A DNA stretch of 64,000 nt. Origin: JANQEU01 sp965601455. GTDB lineage: Bacteria; Bacteroidota; Bacteroidia; Cytophagales; Cyclobacteriaceae. Positions 10,211 to 17,257 of this stretch are shown in pieces. The notes under the pieces were generated by a model. That model searched no databases, was not told where the DNA came from, and was given only the letters and a program-made list of their open reading frames with translations. The translations under genes were made by a program, and so were the position numbers. Numbering within the stretch: the first letter of the stretch is position 1; every line of letters begins with the position of its first letter. The stretch is from contig OZ271831.1 of the NCBI GenBank assembly GCA_965601455.1, positions 2,232,001 through 2,296,000 of the forward strand, read 5' to 3'.

Positions 10211-12097
10211 TTATTTAACCGTTTCGTCCAACCACTTGTAGAATTCTTTTTGCCAAATGACTCCATTCTGAGCACTTAGAATCCAATGGTTTTCTTCAGG
10301 GAAATACAAGAGTTTACTTTTGATTCCCAATAATTGAGCTGCTTGAAATGCCTCCAAACCCTGACCAATAGGTACACGATAATCCTTGCCTCCCTGGATG
10401 ATCAAAATCGGAGTGTCCCAATTTTTTACCTTGTTAATTGGATTGAATTGCTCATATGATTTAGAAGCTTTATCCTCCCAATAAGCACCGCCAAAATCTT
10501 TGTTAACGAAAAAAAGCTCCTCGGTTGTCCCATACATGCTTCGCAGATTGAAAACACCGTCATGGGCAATGAAGGATTTAAATCTTCCCTCGTGGATACC
10601 AGCGAGGTAGAAAGCGGAATAGCCTCCATAACTGGCTCCAACACAGCCTAATCTATCGTTGTCTACATACTCTTCTTCAGCGACATCATCAATTGCCGCC
10701 AGGTAATCCTGCATATTCTGGCCACCCCAATCACCGCTAATCTGCTCGTTCCATTCTACGCCGTAACCCGGCATTCCTCTACGATTAGGAGCAACAACAA
10801 TATATCCCTGGGCAGCCATTAACTGAAAATTCCATCTAAAGGAGTAAAACTGTGACAAGGCACCTTGTGGTCCTCCCTGGCAGTAGAGCAGTGTTGGGTA
10901 TTTCTTAGATGGATCAAAATCCGGAGGGTAGATCACCCAGGTGACCATTTCTTTACCATCAGTAGTGGCAACCATTCTCTTTTCGACTCTGCTTAAGCCA
11001 ATGCCGTCATACACTTCGTTGTTTTCCTTGGTAAGCTGGCTCATCTCACCATTCTTAAGGTTTACCGAATAGATTTCAGAGGCATGGTTCATATCTGTTC
11101 GGGTAACGACTAATGAGTTGCCAGAAAGACCCACCAACCCGTTTACGTCAAATTGGCCATCCGTAATTTGTGTGATTTCGGCATTCCCTTTTTTGGGAAT
11201 GGGTAATTCAAAGAGTTGTCTTGTACCTCCGACGGGAGCAGTAAAAAATATTGTCTTTCCATCCTCTGAAAAAATGAATGAAAAAACAGTTCCATCCCAA
11301 TGTGCTGTTAAATTAACAGGTTCACCCTCTTTTAGAATGATGATGTCGTTTTTGTCCGATTCATAACCAGGCTCATCCATCTGCAGCCAGCCAAGTAGAC
11401 CGTCATCAGATACAACCGGATTTGTATCGTACCCTTTATTGTATTCGGTCAGATTTGTAGTCTGCTTCGATTCCAAATCATACTGATAAATATCTGTGTT
11501 GGTGCTCTGTGCATAAGAAGTGCCATATTCCTTCTTACAAACGTAGTAGACCTTTGTCCCGTCTTCATTCCATGTGAAGTCCTCTGATCCACCAAATGGT
11601 TGCTGCGGTACATCGAATGATTCACCTTCATTCAAATCAATTTCAGAGCCGCTTTCAAGGTTTTTAATAAAAAGATGGCCATAGTATCCATCTTCCCATT
11701 TATCCCAATGACGATAGTTTAAATTGTCGTAGATGTACACATCTGATTTATCCATTTCCGGATAGTATTCCTTGCTTGAAATGGGTTGGGTTTTTACCTC
11801 TCTTGTGACTAATTCATTACGACCGTCAGGGGAAATTGCCGGATTCGTGTAGATATCCTCGTAACCACTGATTTCTACAGGATCTCCCCCTGATACTGGT
11901 ATTTTATATGTATCTGAAGACCTCGAATTGGTTTCAATATCGTATTGACTGACGTTATAAATCACTGACTGTGCATCATCAGATAGACCAATAGGTGAAA
12001 CTCTTTTCAATTGCCAAAGCAACTCCGGGGTCATAACCTGGGATTGTACAGTGATTGAAAATAGTATTGAAAGAATCAGGGTAAGAATAGATTTCAT
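10211..12097 (-). CDS. S9 serine peptidase, DPP5/acylaminoacyl-peptidase-like
   Basis: Exported peptidase (signal peptide to about SQS, residue ~20). Residues 25-370 form a WD-like propeller with repeated TDIYQYDLESKQ/SEIYSVNLKNGE strands, and 390-628 the hydrolase domain. The triad is S489 (GASYGGYS), D572 (GGKDYRVP) and H604 (ENHW). The GASYGGYS elbow and the total length match the DPP5/acyl-peptide hydrolase subgroup, which releases N-terminal dipeptides with hydrophobic or small residues in P1. With the DPP4-like and DPP7-like genes this makes three exodipeptidases of complementary specificity within 10 kb. Transcription appears independent: the next upstream gene stops 94 bases away. Confidence 0.9.
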   Translation of the reverse strand: MKSILTLILSILFSITVQSQVMTPELLWQLKRVSPIGLSDDAQSVIYNVSQYDIETNSRSSDTYKIPVSGGDPVEISGYEDIYTNPAISPDGRNELVTREVKTQPISSKEYYPEMDKSDVYIYDNLNYRHWDKWEDGYYGHLFIKNLESGSEIDLNEGESFDVPQQPFGGSEDFTWNEDGTKVYYVCKKEYGTSYAQSTNTDIYQYDLESKQTTNLTEYNKGYDTNPVVSDDGLLGWLQMDEPGYESDKNDIIILKEGEPVNLTAHWDGTVFSFIFSEDGKTIFFTAPVGGTRQLFELPIPKKGNAEITQITDGQFDVNGLVGLSGNSLVVTRTDMNHASEIYSVNLKNGEMSQLTKENNEVYDGIGLSRVEKRMVATTDGKEMVTWVIYPPDFDPSKKYPTLLYCQGGPQGALSQFYSFRWNFQLMAAQGYIVVAPNRRGMPGYGVEWNEQISGDWGGQNMQDYLAAIDDVAEEEYVDNDRLGCVGASYGGYSAFYLAGIHEGRFKSFIAHDGVFNLRSMYGTTEELFFVNKDFGGAYWEDKASKSYEQFNPINKVKNWDTPILIIQGGKDYRVPIGQGLEAFQAAQLLGIKSKLLYFPEENHWILSAQNGVIWQKEFYKWLDETVK

Positions 12098-12190
12098 ATC
12101 GGTTCAGATTTGGGACTTGAATCTAATGAATTCTGTGAAATTTCGGTATGACAGAATACAAGTAAGGGCACCTAAATTGTGCCCCTTGGA

Positions 12191-12889
12191 TTAATCTTTC
12201 AAATAAACAAAACGCTCCAGTCGAGCTAATTCTTTGTTGTCCACATATTTTCCAATTTCCCTTCGGAACTGCTCTAAATTCTCATAAGGTCTGTATTCTT
12301 CAAATTCGTGAGCCATCCGATCTCCAACCCCGGGAATCGCCAGTATTTCCTCTTCTGTTGCGGTATTTAGCTCAATAGGAACAAACACATACCTCTCATA
12401 CCTGGCAACTTCATTCTCATCCACGTATTTTCCAATCTCTCTTCTAAATTGATCGATTTTTAAATATGGTCGATATTCCTCAAACTCATGAGCCATTCGA
12501 TCACCAACTCCAGGGATTAGCTTAAACTCTTTTTCAGGGGTAGTATTCAAGTTGAATGGGACAAAGAATTGGGTATATAGACTGGCTTTTCCAATACTAT
12601 CTATCTGATCTCCTATATAGGAGTCTAAATCGGTCATAGTGAGAAAGGGCCGGTCATTGATAATAGCATCTGCTAAGTCAGTGGTTAAACCCGCTTTCAC
12701 CATGTCTTCAGCCGTGGCCAGATTTGGATTAACCAAAGTCATGTCTGTTTTTCCTGGTTCTGATTGAGAGGAAGCTTCAGACTGTTCGGTTTTCGATCCG
12801 GAATTCTCAGAACTGCTGGGATTTTGACAAGAAAGAAAGAATAGCATTCCTGCTAACGCGAATAAGTAACTAGCTCTTGAAAATTTCAT
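12191..12889 (-). CDS. Lipoprotein with three helix-hairpin-helix repeats
   Basis: A 232-residue predicted lipoprotein: lipobox FFLSC with acylation at C21, then a Ser/Glu-rich linker (22-50). Three consecutive 60-residue units follow (about 51-110, 111-170, 171-230). Units 2 and 3 share roughly 41 of 60 residues by eye, each with the hairpin IPGVGDRMAHEFEEYRPY and the tail FRREIGKYVD. Unit 1 is diverged. The LNT-x(2)-E...IPGVG pattern is that of ComEA-type HhH domains, which bind DNA non-specifically in exported competence proteins. It is the second gene of a two-gene operon with the 4-TM protein (3-base gap), under a dyad identical in type to that upstream of the imelysin operon. Its role is unknown; DNA binding and metal regulation are inference. 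Confidence 0.8.
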   Translation of the reverse strand: MKFSRASYLFALAGMLFFLSCQNPSSSENSGSKTEQSEASSQSEPGKTDMTLVNPNLATAEDMVKAGLTTDLADAIINDRPFLTMTDLDSYIGDQIDSIGKASLYTQFFVPFNLNTTPEKEFKLIPGVGDRMAHEFEEYRPYLKIDQFRREIGKYVDENEVARYERYVFVPIELNTATEEEILAIPGVGDRMAHEFEEYRPYENLEQFRREIGKYVDNKELARLERFVYLKD

Positions 12890-12892
12890 GTT

Positions 12893-13327
12893 TCAATTTT
12901 TATGATTTAATAAGATATACAGGTATCCAATGATACCGAACATGATCATGCTTCCTGGGGCCAATGCAGGCAAAGCACCTGAAAGGCTGTTCACAAAAAT
13001 GTCCCAATCGGAGTAGGATGGATGCATTTCAGTTTCAAATTCCAGGTTTGCCTTCAGATGCAATCCTATTCCAAAAAATCCGCTGAAAACGCATCCAATC
13101 ATCATTCCAATAAAAAGACGATTAATAATGCGATTACTACCGAATTGATGGATAATAAATACAATCATCGAAAGACCGATTAAAACAATTGGGATCAATT
13201 GATTTCGGTCTTCGTAATGCCCCAATAGGAATAATTCAGCAATGGTACCAATAGCCATAAAAATCAGTCCACTAATAATCAGTAAGCGAACACGTCTTGT
13301 TTTATGGTCAGATTTCTGAAGGATCAT
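12893..13327 (-). CDS. Four-helix membrane protein of unknown function
   Basis: 144 residues with four clear hydrophobic segments (about 14-36, 44-63, 70-91, 117-140), a basic N terminus (MILQKSDHKTRRVR) and an acidic loop between helices 3 and 4 (LEFETEMHPSYSDWD). I do not recognise a named family. It is the first gene of an operon with the helix-hairpin-helix lipoprotein, 3 bases apart, and diverges from the DUF4856-imelysin operon. A perfect dyad lies 45 bases upstream of its ATG. The context suggests a membrane partner in metal acquisition or iron-stress physiology, but nothing in the sequence itself shows metal binding. Confidence 0.7.
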   Translation of the reverse strand: MILQKSDHKTRRVRLLIISGLIFMAIGTIAELFLLGHYEDRNQLIPIVLIGLSMIVFIIHQFGSNRIINRLFIGMMIGCVFSGFFGIGLHLKANLEFETEMHPSYSDWDIFVNSLSGALPALAPGSMIMFGIIGYLYILLNHKN

Positions 13328-13371
13328 AATCGGCGCCGAAAATACGATGACGCCAAATTCAAAGCAAGTTG

Positions 13372-13388
13372 TTTAGAACTATTCTAAA
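13372..13388. promoter_or_regulatory. Candidate metal-repressor operator, copy 1
   Basis: Perfect inverted repeat TTTAGAA-CTA-TTCTAAA. It lies 45 bases upstream of the ATG of the leftward 4-TM/HhH operon. The same 17-base pattern, TTTAGA-N5-TCTAAA, recurs at 13489-13509 in front of the rightward operon. The shape fits a dimeric DtxR/MntR- or Fur-type metalloregulator; which one is inference. Confidence 0.6.
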
Positions 13389-13487
13389 TAAGATTATTCA
13401 AAATAGGTCGGAAATTAACTACAACTGATACCCAATTCACTAGAACTAGTGACCGTCACTCTTCACTAACATTAGTGAAATTTTGAT

Positions 13488-13510
13488 TTATTTAGAATCA
13501 ATCTAAATAA
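13488..13510. promoter_or_regulatory. Candidate metal-repressor operator, copy 2
   Basis: Perfect inverted repeat with 9-base arms, TTATTTAGA - ATCAA - TCTAAATAA, ending 61 bases before the DUF4856 ATG. It contains the core TTTAGA-N5-TCTAAA also seen at 13372-13388. Two matching dyads serving the two divergent operons argue for one shared regulator. Confidence 0.65.
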
Positions 13511-13571
13511 TTTGAAAATGACGCCAGTTATTTGCAGAAATCTTTAGAAAATCAGTTTGATAGTTTTAAAA

Positions 13572-14678
13572 ATGAAAAGAATAAGAAGTCTACTAGTTCT
13601 TTTAGTAGCAATTGCATTTACAGGTTGTGAGGATGATGATACAAAAACACCAACTTTCGAGGTTCCAGATACTTACTCTTCATCAGATTTCGAAGCCAAT
13701 ACCGTGGCAGAAAGTACTGTTCTTTCAGAGTTGAGCGCTATGACTACCGGCGCTAATGAAGCTGAATCAGCGGCACCAGATGCTGGGGTAGAATCAATTG
13801 AATATCCATCTACTTTACAGTCCGTGACTTTACAAAGTTATCGAGCCCTGGTAGCAGATTGGTTGGTTGAATTAGTTGCATCTGCCAATGATCCAGATGC
13901 TTTCGAAAATCCTGGTTTAAACGGTACTCCTACCGAAGGAGAAGAAGGTGGATTGTTGGGAACAAGACTTCTTGATGAAAATGGTCTTGAGCTCGAACAA
14001 ATGGTACAAAAAGGTTCATTTGGAGCGGCACTATACAATCATGCTTTGGAGGTAATAAATAATGGAGATTTGACAGATCCTGGTACAATTGATAAGCTCG
14101 TCAAGATCCATGGAACTGATCCTGCTTTCGACCCAGGTAGTACTACAGCTGCTGCTACTTACTCCAAAAGGAGATCTAATCAAACCACTCAAACTGGAAC
14201 TTTCTATGACATTAGAACAGCCGTGATTACCGCAAGAGCATCTATTGATGCTGGGAGCGATTTTAATACTGAAAGGGACCAGGCGTTGGATGCCTATTTA
14301 CTGGCGTGGGAACAGTCAAATTTCGCAACGGTAATCTACTATTGTAGAGCAACAATAGATCTTTTAAATGAAGCTAGTCAGTTAGAAGATGGTGATGTAA
14401 AAGACGTGGTTTTGGGTAATGCTATGCATGCCTATGCCGAAGGAGTAGGTTTTGCCCATGGCTTTAAAGGATTGAGCAACAAGTTGATAACGGATGATGA
14501 GATAGATGGTATTCTGGAATTACTATTAGCTCCCGAGGGACAGACACCTGAAAGTCACAGATTTCTCAATGATGCATCCTTGTTGTCTGGACTTCAAACT
14601 ATCATCGAAGACATTCAGACAATTTATGGTTTCACTGATGCTGAGATAACAAGTTTTTATGTAAACGACCCTGAGTAA
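13572..14678 (+). CDS. DUF4856 lipoprotein
   Basis: Outer-membrane-type lipoprotein: the ATG at 13572 gives the signal MKRIRSLLVLLVAIAFTGC with C19 as the acylated residue; an upstream TTG at 13557 is less likely. The mature 350-residue protein is alpha-helical and has the DUF4856 features TYSSSDFEANTVAESTVLSE at its start and a central helical bundle. DUF4856 proteins are typically encoded beside imelysins in Bacteroidota, as here, and may share the imelysin-like helical fold. It is the first gene of the DUF4856-imelysin-HTTM-TonB receptor operon. A metal-type dyad lies just upstream. The molecular function is unknown; a role in iron or heme capture at the cell surface is inferred from its neighbours. 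Confidence 0.85.
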   Translation: MKRIRSLLVLLVAIAFTGCEDDDTKTPTFEVPDTYSSSDFEANTVAESTVLSELSAMTTGANEAESAAPDAGVESIEYPSTLQSVTLQSYRALVADWLVELVASANDPDAFENPGLNGTPTEGEEGGLLGTRLLDENGLELEQMVQKGSFGAALYNHALEVINNGDLTDPGTIDKLVKIHGTDPAFDPGSTTAAATYSKRRSNQTTQTGTFYDIRTAVITARASIDAGSDFNTERDQALDAYLLAWEQSNFATVIYYCRATIDLLNEASQLEDGDVKDVVLGNAMHAYAEGVGFAHGFKGLSNKLITDDEIDGILELLLAPEGQTPESHRFLNDASLLSGLQTIIEDIQTIYGFTDAEITSFYVNDPE

Positions 14679-14689
14679 AAACAAACCTT

Positions 14690-14730
14690 AAGTGACCTTG
14701 TTTGTTGTACGCTTCATGACAAGGTCACTT
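14690..14730 (+). terminator. Intercistronic hairpin between DUF4856 and imelysin genes
   Basis: Perfect 11-base inverted repeat, AAGTGACCTTG (14690-14700) and CAAGGTCACTT (14720-14730), with a 19-base loop. A short T tract (TATTTT) follows. It could be a partial terminator setting the expression ratio within the operon, an mRNA-stabilising hairpin, or an operator. Confidence 0.55.
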
Positions 14731-14753
14731 CAAGTATTTTGAGGGATGTACAT

Positions 14754-15863
14754 ATGAAGAAGAAAGAAATGTTGAATAGCCTAAAACTATTATCCAAAAC
14801 AGCTCTTACGATGCTGTTTTTTGTTGCTTGTAGCAATGGCGATAAAGATGGTTCTGAGGATAATTTTGATCGTGCAATCTTGCTGGAGAATGTTGCAACT
14901 AAATTGATCATACCCAATTTTGAAAGCCTGCAGGAAAATGTTTCCGAATTATCAGATGTGGTTGATATTTTCGTCGAGACTACGTCAGAGGAAAACCTTC
15001 AGGAGGTTCGATCATCATGGGTCAGGTCGGTAATAGATTTCCAGCACTGCAGTGCCTTCGGGTTTGGTCCGGGAGAATTGAATTTGGGGTCTTTCGCTAC
15101 CGTTCTGGGAGTTTTTCCTGTCGACGAATCACAGGTGGAAGACAATATCACGAATTCCACTTTTAACCTAGCAGCTTCGTTTGACAGAGATGTTCGAGGC
15201 TTTTACACGGTAGAATACCTGATATATGGAGATGAACAGTCTGATGATGAGATTATTGATGGATTTGATCAAAACAGAAAGGATTATCTACTGTTGATTG
15301 TGGCGGAACTGAAGAATACATTGGATGTAATCGTTACCGAGTGGAAAGATGACTACCTCACTGAATTCACAAGAAATGATGGTACCTCTGCAGGTAGCCC
15401 GATTTCATTATTGTACAATGAGTTTGTCAAGGACTATGAGATACTTAAAAACTTCAAAGTAGAATTACCCGCAGGTCTCTCTGCAGGACAGTCATCCGCG
15501 GATCCAACATTAGTTGAAGCCTACTACAGCGGAATATCGAAAGATCTTATTAACGAGCATTTTCAGAGTTCCAGGAATATTTGGGAAGGCCGTTCCAGAA
15601 CAGGAGAAGACATTATCGGATTTAAGGAATACCTGGAAACAGTAGTTGGCGGTCCGGACCTCGTCGAGAGAACGAAAGAGGCAAAAGCCGAAATCGAAAG
15701 TGCGATTGTCGCTATACCTGCAGGTCAGTTATCCGGTAATCTGGAAAGTGTGGAGTTCAGGGAATTAAGAGACTTACTTCAGGAGAATACTGCCAACATC
15801 AAGAGCACTATGAGTTCTCTTTTAGGTATTAGCATCACATTCAATTCAGGTGATGGGGACTAG
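14754..15863 (+). CDS. Imelysin-family lipoprotein (M75)
   Basis: Surface or periplasmic iron-uptake-associated protein. The ATG at 14754 gives a lipobox FFVAC (C26); a TTG at 14739 would add five residues. Sequence landmarks of imelysin are present: the early N-terminal helix with P-x-F-x-x-L, the FGPGELN region, and the central RGFYTVEYLIYG (residues 148-159). In the family this last region carries GxHxxE; here G149 and E154 are kept but the His is replaced by Tyr151, so metal binding by this motif may be altered. The following gene encodes an HTTM protein, then a FecA-like receptor, all on one strand, a combination recurrent in Bacteroidota iron loci. Confidence 0.88.
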   Translation: MKKKEMLNSLKLLSKTALTMLFFVACSNGDKDGSEDNFDRAILLENVATKLIIPNFESLQENVSELSDVVDIFVETTSEENLQEVRSSWVRSVIDFQHCSAFGFGPGELNLGSFATVLGVFPVDESQVEDNITNSTFNLAASFDRDVRGFYTVEYLIYGDEQSDDEIIDGFDQNRKDYLLLIVAELKNTLDVIVTEWKDDYLTEFTRNDGTSAGSPISLLYNEFVKDYEILKNFKVELPAGLSAGQSSADPTLVEAYYSGISKDLINEHFQSSRNIWEGRSRTGEDIIGFKEYLETVVGGPDLVERTKEAKAEIESAIVAIPAGQLSGNLESVEFRELRDLLQENTANIKSTMSSLLGISITFNSGDGD

Positions 15864-15877
15864 AAGAATCGAGTTAA

Positions 15878-17257
15878 TTGATTGGTAAAAGGACATATAG
15901 GAGAATAATAGACTACTTGGAGCAATCGGTATCGATTGCTCCTTTGGTTTCTTTCCGTATTGCTTTTGGGCTAGTTATGCTTTTTAGTACCATCCGATAT
16001 ATATCTATGGGTTGGGTAGAAAGTCAGTTAATTGACCCTGTTTTTCACTTTAGCTATTTCGGTTTTGAGTGGATCAAAGTACTTCCCGGATGGGGAATGT
16101 ATGTCGTTTTTGCAGTGATGATCACAGCCAGTATTGGGATAGCTTTCGGATGGTATTATCGATTTTTTGCAATTCTCTTTTTTGTCTGTTTTTCTTACGT
16201 AGAATTAATTGATATCACCTACTACCTCAATCACTACTATTTTGTAAGTATTGTATCCTTTCTTTTAATCTTCGTTCCCGCAAATCGATATTTCTCAATC
16301 GATGTTCTAAGGCGACCAACTCTGGAAACAAATAAGGTTAGCTTGTGGTGCATAGGTATATTCAAGCTTCAAATTGCCATCGTCTATTTCTACGCGGGAT
16401 TGGCAAAAATAAATTACGATTGGCTTATTAAGGCGCTGCCATTATCTATCTGGTTGCCTGCAAAAACCAGTATTCCATTGATAGGCTTCATATTTAAGTA
16501 TAAGGTAACTGCTTATCTATTCAGCTGGATCGGAATGTTGTTTGACACACTAATTGTCGGTGGGTTGTTATGGAAAAAAACTCGATGGTTAGCGTTTAGC
16601 GCTGTGGTTATTTTTCATACGTTGACAGGTATTCTCTTTCAGATCGGCGTTTTCCCGATAGTTATGATTTTTGGTGTAACCATCTTCTTTTCGGCGTCTT
16701 TTCATGAGAAATTGCTGGAGAGAGGATCTGATCTTTTACGAAAACTTTTCTCCAAAGAGATTAGCGCCAGCTCAGGGGCAAAAACAGCACGAATTTCAAA
16801 TCCGTTTATATACGCCTTCTTCTTTCTTTTCTTTGCCTTTCAACTTCTCTTTCCCTGGCGTTATTTACTTTATGATGGAAATGTTTTCTGGACTGAAGAA
16901 GGGTACCGGTTTGCCTGGAGAGTTATGTTGATGGAGAAAGCTGGTACGGCCACCTTTTATGTGAAGGATGGTCCGGAAGGAAGAGAGGGATCAGTAATCA
17001 ATCATCACTTTCTAAATCAACATCAGGAAAAGCAAATGGCCATGCAACCTGATATGATTTTGCAGTTCGCCCATTACCTTGCGGAGCATTACAGAGAAGA
17101 AGGAATGGTTGACCCAAAAGTGCGAGCGGAAGTAATGGTTACCCTAAACGCAAATGAGGCAAAGGAATTAATAGATGCTGAGGTAGATCTAACTACCGTA
17201 AATGACTCCTGGAAAGCAAAGGATTGGATACAGCCGTTTGAAGAGACCGCAAGATGA
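15878..17257 (+). CDS. HTTM-domain membrane protein (vitamin K-dependent carboxylase-like)
   Basis: 459-residue multi-pass membrane protein with the horizontally transferred transmembrane (HTTM) domain related to animal gamma-glutamyl carboxylase. Hydrophobic segments fill residues ~20-270 and one more lies near 300. Family landmarks include FRIAFGLVMLFSTIRY near the N terminus, FKLQIAIVYFYAGLAKIN mid-protein, and a soluble C terminus with the KDGPEGREG region. No ATG suits the start; I take the TTG at 15878, 14 bases after the imelysin stop. The last four bases overlap the receptor ATG (ATGA), so translational coupling is likely. Bacterial HTTM proteins beside imelysin are common, but the reaction they catalyse is unknown. 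Confidence 0.87.
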   Translation: MIGKRTYRRIIDYLEQSVSIAPLVSFRIAFGLVMLFSTIRYISMGWVESQLIDPVFHFSYFGFEWIKVLPGWGMYVVFAVMITASIGIAFGWYYRFFAILFFVCFSYVELIDITYYLNHYYFVSIVSFLLIFVPANRYFSIDVLRRPTLETNKVSLWCIGIFKLQIAIVYFYAGLAKINYDWLIKALPLSIWLPAKTSIPLIGFIFKYKVTAYLFSWIGMLFDTLIVGGLLWKKTRWLAFSAVVIFHTLTGILFQIGVFPIVMIFGVTIFFSASFHEKLLERGSDLLRKLFSKEISASSGAKTARISNPFIYAFFFLFFAFQLLFPWRYLLYDGNVFWTEEGYRFAWRVMLMEKAGTATFYVKDGPEGREGSVINHHFLNQHQEKQMAMQPDMILQFAHYLAEHYREEGMVDPKVRAEVMVTLNANEAKELIDAEVDLTTVNDSWKAKDWIQPFEETAR

